DNA from: Tolypothrix sp. PCC 7910 | Lineage (GTDB): Bacteria; Cyanobacteriota; Cyanobacteriia; Cyanobacteriales; Nostocaceae | Direction of reading: 5' to 3' | Assembly (NCBI RefSeq): GCF_011769525.1 | Contig: NZ_CP050440.1 | Span: 7,488,001 to 7,552,000, forward strand | Length of the DNA: 64,000 nucleotides | In this document: positions 44,063 to 51,818 of the stretch, one piece after another | How positions within the stretch are numbered: position 1 is the first letter of the stretch | How the letters are laid out: the number at the start of each line of letters is the position of its first letter | The notes under the pieces: model-generated | The model's input: the letters and a program-made list of their open reading frames with translations, nothing else | Told to the model about the DNA's origin: nothing | Database searches by the model: none | Translations under genes and position numbers: made by a program

Positions 44063-44557
44063 ATGAAAACTTCAACAAAAATCATTTTGGCAGTAGCTTG
44101 TGTTGGGACTTTGGGCTTTGCTGGATTGTCGAGAGTTGTAGGAGCAAAACAACCACAATCTCCGGTAGCAGTTATACATCAGCATCATATTGCTACCCAA
44201 GTCGCCCAAGGCAGTGATGGTGATGGTGAAACAAACGATGATGTACAAGAACAGCAAGAAGCAGCAAAACTGCAACCACTAGCTAAAATTACAGCAAAAC
44301 AAGCACAACAAGCTGCTGAAGCATCCACAGGAGCTAAGGCCAGTAGCGTCAAACTGGAAAATGATGATGGCAACGTAGTTTATGCTGTAAAAATTGGTCA
44401 GCAAGATGTGAAAGTTGATGCTGGTAATGGCAAGGTTTTATATGCCGAAAATGACAATCAAGAAGATGAAAAAAATCAAGCTATTCGTCCCAAGAGTAGT
44501 ATTCAAGTTTCAGAGACTGATGATGGCGATCGCGAAACCAATGATGATGGGAAGTAA
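44063..44557 (+). CDS. PepSY-domain exported protein
   Basis: A 164-residue protein with a signal peptide (about 1-26) and one PepSY domain (about 75-130, ITAKQAQQAAEASTGAKASS then VYAVKIGQQDVKVDAGNG). Acidic low-complexity stretches (GDGETNDD near both ends of the mature protein) could bind cations. PepSY domains bind or inhibit peptides and are common near metal- or envelope-stress two-component systems. It has its own promoter with the operator-like site. A weak hairpin (GGGAT...ATCCC, about 44597-44630) follows the stop. Confidence 0.85.
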   Translation: MKTSTKIILAVACVGTLGFAGLSRVVGAKQPQSPVAVIHQHHIATQVAQGSDGDGETNDDVQEQQEAAKLQPLAKITAKQAQQAAEASTGAKASSVKLENDDGNVVYAVKIGQQDVKVDAGNGKVLYAENDNQEDEKNQAIRPKSSIQVSETDDGDRETNDDGK

Positions 44558-44689
44558 GAAACTGTTGTAGCCTAGACTAACTAAACATCTAATACATGGG
44601 GATTGTTGAAGATAACCTTCATAAATCCCTAATTTGTAGATACAAGCTCATTATAATTAAGGAAACTTTAAATACTGTGGAAAGGTGAA

Positions 44690-45139
44690 GTGAGATCTAA
44701 GCGTTCAACTGGTTTATTAGCAATTGTAATTTATAAGGCTTTTGTTGCTTCCCTACTAGCTGTTACATCTATAGCCTTGCTCTTTACCCTAAAAAATTAT
44801 CAGAATTTGGCTCTGTTTTCTGAATCTTATATTTTAGAAACTAAATTCACAATTATTGAATGGCTAATAGATAAAATTCTCAATATTAGTCCGGCAAAAC
44901 TCAAATTTAGTGGAATAGCTATTGGAGTTTATGCTATTGTAACGGCAATTGAAGCCATTGGTTTATGGTATGAGAAACCTTGGGCAACACTGTTAGTTCT
45001 AGGATTAGTTGGAATTAGCATACCTCCGGAAATATTTGAATTAATTAAAGGAGTAACAATACTAAAGTTGATAGTATTTTTAGTGAATGTAGCGATATTC
45101 TTGTATTTGTTACGTCATTTTCCTATACATAAAAAATAA
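44690..45139 (+). CDS. DUF2127 family membrane protein
   Basis: A 149-residue protein started at a GTG (44690). Four hydrophobic segments are visible (about 7-30, 63-85, 93-112, 122-142). The phrase IAIGVYAIVTAIEAIGLWYEKPWA near 76-99 followed by PPEIFELIKG is the DUF2127 hallmark. The family is uncharacterised, and members are found by two-component and COG4705 genes. It lies 132 bp after PepSY on the same strand and converges on the histidine kinase with 30 bp between stops. Confidence 0.8.
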   Translation: MRSKRSTGLLAIVIYKAFVASLLAVTSIALLFTLKNYQNLALFSESYILETKFTIIEWLIDKILNISPAKLKFSGIAIGVYAIVTAIEAIGLWYEKPWATLLVLGLVGISIPPEIFELIKGVTILKLIVFLVNVAIFLYLLRHFPIHKK

Positions 45140-45169
45140 TATTATTTATTATTGATCGAGTTTTGGTAG

Positions 45170-46402
45170 TTAAGAAACTGGTAAACGCACAGTAAAACAA
45201 CTACCAACTCCTAATTGACTAGTAACAGTAATTAATCCACCGTGATTTTGTGCGATCGCTTGAGCAATGGCTAATCCTAAACCAGAACCACCAGAATTAT
45301 AAGAACGTGATTTATCTGCTCGCCAAAAACGCTCAAAAACTTTGTCGAGATGCTCTGGTGCAATTCCTATGCCTGTATCTTGTACTTTGACATCAATCTG
45401 AGAACCAACACGAGTGGTTTTGATTTCAACCACGCCTTTTAATGGTGTGTAATGGAGTGCGTTTTCAATCAAATTAGAAAATAGCCGCGTTAGTTGAACT
45501 GAGTCACCCATCAAGTAAAGATTTTCTGTTAACTGAGAGATCAAATTAATTTCCTTGGCTTGAGCTTGAGGTTTATAAAGTAGCAATAAGTTTTCCAAGA
45601 TTGACGTTAAATTGAGGCTATGCCAATCTCTATTCGGAACTTGATCGGTACGTGCCAAGAACAGTAAATCTTCTGTGAGGCGAGTCATCTGGTTAGTAGC
45701 ACTGGCGATCGCCTGAAACTTTTCTGCATCTTTTGGCCCAATTTCCATAGGATATTCTAACGGTAACTCAGCATTAATTTTGATTGCCATTAAAGGACTA
45801 CGCAGTTCATGGGAAGCATCAGCAGTAAACTGTTTGAGCCTTTGAAAACTCTCCTCAATAGGTTGCATCGCTTGACGAGTTAATAAAATTCCACCAATCC
45901 CACTCAGAACCAAAGTTATCAGAATTCCACCGCCTAATCCCCAGTCTAATTTTTTGAGAGTTTCATCAAATTCTTCTAAAGATTGACTCACCCTCACATA
46001 CCCAACCAACTGATTATTGTTGCTATTAATAATTGGTATAGTTGCAGCTTGGATACGAACTTTGCCGCTCTGAACTTGTACTATTTTGTTTGGTAATAAG
46101 GGTGAATTTAAGACAGTTTTTCCTTGTTGAGTAACTAAATGGCCTTGAGTATCAAACCACTGTAATGCTTGATGACGAGCAATTAGGTCTTGTGGACGAA
46201 AATCACTTTCAACCTTAAGGCGACCTGCTTCAAATTCTACATTTGCAGCTGCACCTTGTCCGATAGCTGTGAGTTTATCTTTGATTTGTTGAGTCAGACT
46301 ATGAGCGAAAACTATTCGGACTGCGAGCGCAAATATTCCTAGCAGTGATGCAAAAACCACCAAGTAAGACAACAATAAACGATATCGAATTTTTTGAAAC
46401 AC
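45170..46402 (-). CDS. Sensor histidine kinase
   Basis: A 410-residue membrane kinase. Membrane segments at about 10-32 and 156-176 enclose a periplasmic sensor of about 120 residues. A HAMP-like linker leads to HisKA with phospho-acceptor H198 (ADASHELRSP). HATPase motifs are complete: N box NLIENALHYTP, DTGIGI and GSGLGLAIAQ. The overall form is close to the RppB/NrsS-type kinases of cyanobacteria. It is encoded 95 bp after its partner response regulator. The stimulus is unknown; PepSY and COG4705 neighbours suggest an envelope or ion signal. Confidence 0.92.
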   Translation of the reverse strand: MFQKIRYRLLLSYLVVFASLLGIFALAVRIVFAHSLTQQIKDKLTAIGQGAAANVEFEAGRLKVESDFRPQDLIARHQALQWFDTQGHLVTQQGKTVLNSPLLPNKIVQVQSGKVRIQAATIPIINSNNNQLVGYVRVSQSLEEFDETLKKLDWGLGGGILITLVLSGIGGILLTRQAMQPIEESFQRLKQFTADASHELRSPLMAIKINAELPLEYPMEIGPKDAEKFQAIASATNQMTRLTEDLLFLARTDQVPNRDWHSLNLTSILENLLLLYKPQAQAKEINLISQLTENLYLMGDSVQLTRLFSNLIENALHYTPLKGVVEIKTTRVGSQIDVKVQDTGIGIAPEHLDKVFERFWRADKSRSYNSGGSGLGLAIAQAIAQNHGGLITVTSQLGVGSCFTVRLPVS

Positions 46403-46497
46403 ATTTTTAGGGATAGCAAATTATTGGTTATTAACTAAAGTTTAGGATAGTACTCATATAAGTAATGATTGAGAGCAATATTTCTAATTAAACTATT

Positions 46498-47172
46498 TTA
46501 ATGATTTCGTAAACGATAACCAATGCCATAAACATTTTCAATCAAGTCTTCTGAACTTCCAGCAGCTTTGAGTTTATTCCGCAAATTTGTAATATGAGTT
46601 TTGATACTTCCTTCCCCCGAAGTTTTATCAAATTCCCACAGCTTGTCAAAGATTGCTGAACGAGTCACAACTTGATTTGGATGTCTCAAAAAATATTCTA
46701 GTATCATGTATTCTTTAGGTGTTAACGACAGAATATTTTCTGCATAAGTAACCTGTTGGCTAGCCGGATCTAATTGCAAATCACCGTGGATTAAAATTGA
46801 TGGGCGTATCTCTGGACTTCTTCGTGCTAAAGCTCTGATACGTGCTGCTAACTCTTTTAGCTCAAAGGGCTTGACCAAGTAATCATCAGCACCAGCATCG
46901 AGTCCAATAATTTTATCGCTTGTTGTATCTCGTGCTGTCAGCATTAAAATCAGAGCATTAGATGAAGCAGCACGTAAACGCTGACATAGAGTAATGCCAT
47001 CTAATTTAGGCAGCATTAAATCTAATAAGATTAACTCATATAATCCTGATTGCGACCATTCCCATCCCTCAAGCCCATCGGTTGCGATATCTACAATATG
47101 GTGTTGTCGTCTTAAATACTCGGCTAATGGTTGAGCAATGCGATCGTCATCTTCAATTATCAAAATTCTCAT
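46498..47172 (-). CDS. OmpR/PhoB-family response regulator
   Basis: A 224-residue regulator with receiver domain (about 1-115; acidic pocket EDDD at 7-10, phospho-acceptor D51 in LILLDLMLP, Lys in YLVKPFELK) and winged-helix DNA-binding domain (about 130-222, LTPKEYMILEYFLRHPNQVV then IKTHITNLRNKL). OmpR-type regulators bind direct repeats spaced 10-11 bp, exactly the spacing at 43861 and 43993. It is co-transcribed with the kinase. Confidence 0.93.
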   Translation of the reverse strand: MRILIIEDDDRIAQPLAEYLRRQHHIVDIATDGLEGWEWSQSGLYELILLDLMLPKLDGITLCQRLRAASSNALILMLTARDTTSDKIIGLDAGADDYLVKPFELKELAARIRALARRSPEIRPSILIHGDLQLDPASQQVTYAENILSLTPKEYMILEYFLRHPNQVVTRSAIFDKLWEFDKTSGEGSIKTHITNLRNKLKAAGSSEDLIENVYGIGYRLRNH

Positions 47173-47255
47173 AATACTTCATCTCTTAACTTATTAGAGC
47201 TTGGTAACATCAAGTTAGGGATGATTTTAGTTACAAACTTTTACAATGTAATTAA

Positions 47256-47678
47256 TTATAAATGATTTGAATTATTGAACACTAATAACAGTGCTGCCAC
47301 TAATGCAAAGATGCTACTAATTATAAAAGTACTTGTTGATCCAAAGTGATGCCATAATTCACCAGCTAAAATACTGGCTGGTAAAAGTGCTATGCCTACT
47401 GCTAGATTGAGAAATCCAAATGCAGTACCTCGTAATGCAGCTGGAACTTTATCTGCTACCAGTGCTAACAATACGCCCTGACTCATACCCAAATGCAAAC
47501 CGTACAGAGCAAACAAAACCCAGACTTGCCAAGCAGCTTGAACAAAAGCAAAGCCCAAGTAAACTAGGGTATACAGTAAATATCCCGCCAATAGTAGTTT
47601 TACACGTCCCAAGCGATCGCCCTCTTCCATCTGCGGCCGCGCAAGGCTGTTGCGCGGTCGTACCTCTTGAAACTCTTG
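47256..47678 (-). pseudogene. 3' fragment of an MFS transporter gene
   Basis: The intact-looking 124-codon frame from 47630 covers only the last four or five helices of a major facilitator protein: DRLGRVKLLLAGYLLYTLVY corresponds to the cytoplasmic loop and helix VIII or so, and LRGTAFGFLNLAVGIALLPA is typical of the C-terminal half. The N-terminal eight helices are absent. The same frame is open upstream to 47678 but runs through a GC-rich hairpin (47634-47660) unrelated to MFS sequence. It is therefore a truncated relic. Confidence 0.8.
47634..47660. repeat. GC-rich hairpin at the MFS breakpoint
   Basis: CGGCCGCGCAA and TTGCGCGGTCG are inverted over 11 bp with one mismatch and a 5-nt loop. 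The GC content is far above the surroundings, like a small dispersed repeat. It sits exactly where the MFS homology stops. Confidence 0.65.
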
Positions 47679-48050
47679 CTATTCAAGCTTTTTAGCAGAG
47701 TAATCAATCTTTTTCTTACTTTTATTTCTTACTTACAATCAATATCATCAGTAAATACATCATAAATTTTTATAAACCATTGACTCGAATCTATATTTGA
47801 GCTTGATCTCTTCAAACCCTAAAAAACTCAAATGTAGCCAATACATACATGGTATATATTTGAAATTTTGTAATTATTTGTTACACACTAAGCAGCGATG
47901 ATATGGCGCGATCGCTTCTTTCCATGACTACTCATTCAAGGAATGGAGTGGCGAGGACGGCGTAAACTGAAAACTAAAATATGGCGAATCTTCTTGATTC
48001 GCTTATAATACTGTTTCAGTACTAATTTAGTACCGAACTTGTCTAATCTT
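47679..48050. other. Intergenic gap between MFS relic and IS
   Basis: About 370 bp with no gene. It includes a HIP1-type site near 47908 and AT-rich DNA. It may contain decayed transporter sequence, but I see no recognisable frame. Confidence 0.4.
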
Positions 48051-48084
48051 AGAGGATGTTTGAAAAGTTTTGAGGAGTTAAATT

Positions 48085-48898
48085 TTATGCTAATCGCCGA
48101 ACCATAATTCGGATCATGGCAAGGTAGATAAACGTCTCCGATGTTTCGGGTAATAGCTCATAGTCTCTGACTAGTCGCCGGCATCCCATCAACCATCCAA
48201 AAGTACGTTCAACGACCCACCGTTTTTTAAGTACAGTAAAGCCCTTGGTTTGTTCTGGTCGCAGAACAACCTGCACAATCCAACGAGAAAAATTCATTAC
48301 CCACTGCATAAACGGTTCCCCATCAAAGCCGCCATCGACCCAAATGGTTGTCAATCGAGATACTTGGTTTTTAGATTTTTTGACTCTTTTGAGAACTTTT
48401 TTACCCCCTTCCCTGCGGGACGCTAACGCGAACACGCTCACCTACATTGGCAGCCGCAACCAAGACCCGCAAGACTAAACCCAAGGTATCGACTGTTATG
48501 AATCTCTTGCGCCCTTTAATTTTCTTGCCTGCATCGTAGCCCACGGCTTCATGTACCATTGCAGCAGTTTTCACACTTTGACTATCGATGATTGCCTCTG
48601 ATGGACTCGGGCGGCGCTCAATATCGATTCTCGTCCACTCCCGCAAATGGTCGTGGATGTTCAACCACGTCCCGTCTTTACGCCAGTTGCGAAAATATGT
48701 ATAAACTGTCTGCCAAGGAGGAAAGTCTCCTGGTAAGGCTCGCCATCGAACTCCTTCTACCAGGATATAAAAGATGGCATTGAGGACTTCCCACATCTCA
48801 ACTTCGCGAGGACGACCACCTCTTTTTGGTTCTGGAATTAAATCACTAATAAGTTCATATTGAACATGGGTCAAGTTGCTCTTGTATGCTTTACTCAT
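48085..48898 (-). pseudogene. IS5-family transposase split by a 22-bp insertion
   Basis: The N-terminal part (from ATG 48898, MSKAYKSNLTHVQYELISDL) runs through the catalytic IIDSQSVKT and GYDAGKKIKGRKR to VAAANVGER, then leaves frame. The C-terminal part resumes as REGGKKVLKRVKKSKNQ, WVDGGFDGEP and RWVVERTFGWL (catalytic E) to the stop at 48085. Removing 22 bp at 48414-48435 would restore one continuous frame, ANVGEREGGKK. It is probably not functional; programmed frameshifting is the alternative. Confidence 0.85.
48414..48435. repeat. 22-bp small dispersed repeat inserted in the transposase
   Basis: TGCGGGACGCTAACGCGAAC(AC) splits sequence that would read TTACCCCCTTCCCGCTCACC. Because 22 is not a multiple of three it shifts the transposase frame. 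It belongs to the style of CGCGAACGC/GCGTCCCGC repeats frequent in Nostoc-type genomes, and is a different family from the insert at 41842. Confidence 0.7.
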
Positions 48899-49029
48899 GT
48901 CGCTCTCTCGGTGCTGTGTCTTTCACTATTCGCAGCTTACACTGAGAGAGTTTTTTTACAAACTACCCGACTTTTCAAACAACCTCTCAGATATTTTAGA
49001 AAAACGCAACCCTACATAACACAAGTTAT

Positions 49030-49054
49030 TGTAGAGAAGTTAAACTTCTCTACA
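49030..49054. terminator. Hairpin after the MbtH gene
   Basis: TGTAGAGAAGT (49030-49040) and ACTTCTCTACA (49044-49054) form a perfect 11-bp stem with a 3-nt loop, 42 bp past the MbtH stop in the minus direction. No T-tract follows, so it may be a processed mRNA end, a weak terminator, or a dispersed palindromic repeat. Confidence 0.5.
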
Positions 49055-49095
49055 AATAGCGATTGATAATTTATTGATAATTAACCTTGACTAGA

Positions 49096-49305
49096 TCATT
49101 CCTCCATTTTCTTTCTTAAACTCAGGGGTCTCATATCAGTCCAGACTTCCTTGACATATGCTAAACATTCAGATTTGAGTCCACTTTTACCTGTATCTCG
49201 CCAACCAAGAGCATTTTCTCGGTCAGCAGGCCAAATAGAATATTGCTCTTCATGATTGACAACAACCTTATAAATTGTTGTATCTTCAGAAGTGGTTTGG
49301 TTCAT
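49096..49305 (-). CDS. MbtH-like protein
   Basis: A 69-residue member of the MbtH family, small chaperone-like partners that bind and activate NRPS adenylation domains. The signature [20 protein letters not shown] and [11 protein letters not shown] is complete, including the conserved Trp residues. A ribosome site (AGGAGAT) precedes the ATG. It is the last gene of the peptide-synthetase operon, 139 bp after the aminotransferase. Confidence 0.93.
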   Translation of the reverse strand: MNQTTSEDTTIYKVVVNHEEQYSIWPADRENALGWRDTGKSGLKSECLAYVKEVWTDMRPLSLRKKMEE

Positions 49306-49444
49306 TTTTATCTCCTATTAGTAAACTAAAATTTTAAAAAGTAGCATGAGAAGGTGTAGTATATCCCAATTAAGTCGAGTACGTATCTTCGTAAAGAAAA
49401 ATATATTCTGCCCCTACCCATGTCTCTCATTCCCACGAGCAATG

Positions 49445-50881
49445 CTATAAAAATCCTCCAAACCGTAATTGTTCTACACTCTGCTTAACAGCTTGCAGAA
49501 TGTAGTTTATATCTTCCTCTGTATGAGATGTAGATAAATAACCGCTCACTCCTAAAAGGTGAACTCCTTGATTAAGTAGATGATATTTTAATAAACTCAT
49601 AGCTACTGAAGCAGCAGAATCTTCCTCAGTAAATTCTACAGATGCTGAACCAAAGAGTGAGCCAAAGTTCGCCATTTTTAGAGGGATATCTTCTACGGTA
49701 AAATAATCATTCAAAGCATTAACAAATTTTGTTGTACGTTCATTTAACTTTTGATATAGTGATGACCCTTCACTTTGCAAATAGGTCATAACTGCTTTTG
49801 CAGCCGTCATCGCTAAGGGATGCTTACAAAAAGTACCTGCAAAAAATGTTTTCTGCGTTTGTGGGTAGGAATCATCGCCATAATTCCACATACCTCCATC
49901 AATTGCATCCATATATTTACGTTTACCAGCAATCACTCCAATAGGCAGTCCACCGCCTACAATTTTGCCATAGGTAGCTATATCAGCTTGTATACAAAAA
50001 TAAGCTTGTGCGCCACCAGGATGAATGCGAAAACCTGTAACCATTTCATCAAAAATTAAGGCAATATTAGACGCTTGAGTTAATTCCCGTAACTGGTGTA
50101 GAAATTCCTTGGGTTGTAAAGCAGGTCTACTAGTTTGTACAGGCACTACCAAAACTGCTGCTAATTCTTGCTGATGAGTTTTGATGATTTCTAATGATTC
50201 AATATTGCCATAATCTAACACTAAAACATCATTAACAAAATTTGGCAATACTCCAGGTGCTATTGGTAGTGCAGAGTGATTATTTTCTGTCTGATTTGCT
50301 TTAATTAAAGTGCCATCAAAATGCCCATGATAAGAGCCAGAAAATATAACGATTTTGTTCCGTCCTGTGACGGCTCTAGCAACGCGAATAGCAGACATGA
50401 CAGCTTCTGTACCCGTATTACTAAAACAAACCCGCTCCATTCCCGTGAGTTGAGAAACTAACTCAGCTACCTCACCCACAAGTTCTGATTGAGGGCCAAT
50501 TTGAATACCTTTATCTAGTTGAGTGATTAAAGCTTCTTTAATAAAAGATGGGTTATGACCAAAAAGATTAATACCCAAACCCATCATTACATCTACATAT
50601 TCATTACCATCTACATCCCAAATTCTAGAACCCAAAGAACGACTAGCGACTATAGGATAATAAAGTTCTTTAAAGAGTAAATGAAACTCTCCTAAGTTTT
50701 TATCATCGGCTAAGACAGGGCGATAAGTTTCAGAAATTTGCTTTGATTTTTGGGTGCGTGTGTTGTAGCGATTAATCAAATCTCGCAAATACCTTTGTTG
50801 CTGTTGAGTAAGTCCATCTGTAGCTAATAGCTCGTTTAAATACTCTGGAGTCTGAGGTAATTTAACTGGTGTGATATTCAT
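49445..50881 (-). CDS. Class III aminotransferase, glutamate-1-semialdehyde type
   Basis: A 478-residue PLP enzyme. It shows FSNTGTEAVMSAIRVARAVT, IFDEMVTGFRIHPGG (cofactor-stabilising Asp) and the PLP lysine K306 in TYGKIVGGG. The N-terminal 60 residues are extra relative to housekeeping HemL. In NRPS operons such enzymes can aminate a reductively released aldehyde, as MxcL does in myxochelin B biosynthesis, or act on carrier-bound beta-keto chains. Because a reductase domain is encoded just upstream, amination of the released aldehyde is the most economical role; this is inference. Confidence 0.88.
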   Translation of the reverse strand: MNITPVKLPQTPEYLNELLATDGLTQQQQRYLRDLINRYNTRTQKSKQISETYRPVLADDKNLGEFHLLFKELYYPIVASRSLGSRIWDVDGNEYVDVMMGLGINLFGHNPSFIKEALITQLDKGIQIGPQSELVGEVAELVSQLTGMERVCFSNTGTEAVMSAIRVARAVTGRNKIVIFSGSYHGHFDGTLIKANQTENNHSALPIAPGVLPNFVNDVLVLDYGNIESLEIIKTHQQELAAVLVVPVQTSRPALQPKEFLHQLRELTQASNIALIFDEMVTGFRIHPGGAQAYFCIQADIATYGKIVGGGLPIGVIAGKRKYMDAIDGGMWNYGDDSYPQTQKTFFAGTFCKHPLAMTAAKAVMTYLQSEGSSLYQKLNERTTKFVNALNDYFTVEDIPLKMANFGSLFGSASVEFTEEDSAASVAMSLLKYHLLNQGVHLLGVSGYLSTSHTEEDINYILQAVKQSVEQLRFGGFL

Positions 50882-50955
50882 AATTAGTAAAAAAGAAGTA
50901 AAGGTTTAAATTCAAGTGAATTGTGAGGTTTTATTTGTAATTAATCCCTATTAAC

Positions 50956-51714
50956 TTACAGCTTACTTATGCTTTTATAACAAACAAAATATACACATCC
51001 AGGGGTTTGAGCAATTCCTAAATCATGATGTGCATCATAACGGTTAATGTTACTAAAACCTGCTATTTTCAAAGCTGATATTAATTCTTCTTTGGTGTAG
51101 CATTTTTCTAAAATAGTGCTATCCAAACGCTGCCAGCTTTTCTCTATTAACGAGAATATAGTCAAATTAATTTCAGCTATTTTAGTTTCCGAATCATAGC
51201 TATTGCGCGCAGCCCATGCGTAGTCTTCTTTCACATTACCAGTAATTTTACCGCCCCAGTTGTACTGATATTCTTCCTCTAAAAATAGATAAAATAAGAA
51301 TATACCGTTGTTTACCAGAGCTTGGTAAACATTATGAAACACACTAGTTAATTCTTCCAGGCTCATGACATGGTTAAATGCTCCGATGGAAATGACTGCA
51401 TCAAACGTAGGAGCAAAATTAACAAAACGCGCATCTTTAAGAATTAATTTTGCGTTTGGTGCATTTTCCTGAGCATAGCGTAACATTCCTTCCGAAGCAT
51501 CAATTCCTGTGACTTGATAGCCTTGTTCAAGTAGTTTTTGTGCTAAATGTCCTGTACCACAACCGAGGTCAAGAATTTGTGCATCCTTGACTAAATTTGG
51601 TAATATAAGTTTTTCTAAAGCTGGTAGTGTCTCTTGAAAAACTCCTAATGCCCAATCTTCGTTATATATGCGTGCTAAGGGATCATAACCAGCACATAGA
51701 TTTGTGGTAGCCAT
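50956..51714 (-). CDS. SAM-dependent methyltransferase (class I)
   Basis: A 252-residue soluble methyltransferase, started at 51714 (MATTNLCAGYDPLARIYNED) because AGGAGA lies about 8 nt before it; an ATG nine codons earlier overlaps that site. SAM-binding motif I is LDLGCGTGHLAQ near 53-64; the second acidic residue is in VTGIDASEG, and ILKDARF with FDAVISIGAFNHV follow. It likely N- or O-methylates the peptide or its precursor. It lies 77 bp after the terminal NRPS and 74 bp before the aminotransferase. Confidence 0.88.
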   Translation of the reverse strand: MATTNLCAGYDPLARIYNEDWALGVFQETLPALEKLILPNLVKDAQILDLGCGTGHLAQKLLEQGYQVTGIDASEGMLRYAQENAPNAKLILKDARFVNFAPTFDAVISIGAFNHVMSLEELTSVFHNVYQALVNNGIFLFYLFLEEEYQYNWGGKITGNVKEDYAWAARNSYDSETKIAEINLTIFSLIEKSWQRLDSTILEKCYTKEELISALKIAGFSNINRYDAHHDLGIAQTPGCVYFVCYKSISKL

Positions 51715-51818
51715 AGAATAATATCTCCTAATTTTGTTCAAAAATTTTGGTTTTACGCTCTAGATGCAGAGAGTATGAGGGTGAGAGATTAAATATTGAT
51801 CTGGTTTTATGATGTGTT

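Larger units (their letters stand above)
48051..48987 (-). mobile_element. IS5-family insertion sequence with disrupted transposase
   Basis: About 937 bp bounded by imperfect inverted repeats: left AGAGGATGTTTGAAAAGT from 48051, and the right end whose inverse reads AGAGGTTGTTTGAAAAGT, ending 48987. Flanks (TTA before, TCA after) do not give a clean target duplication. The transposase is interrupted by a 22-bp insertion. It sits between the transporter relic and the peptide-synthetase operon. Confidence 0.85.

Noticed and set aside
49445-50881. Housekeeping HemL (tetrapyrrole synthesis)
   Set aside because: The extra N-terminus, the NRPS operon context and the length of 478 residues point to a secondary-metabolism aminotransferase.
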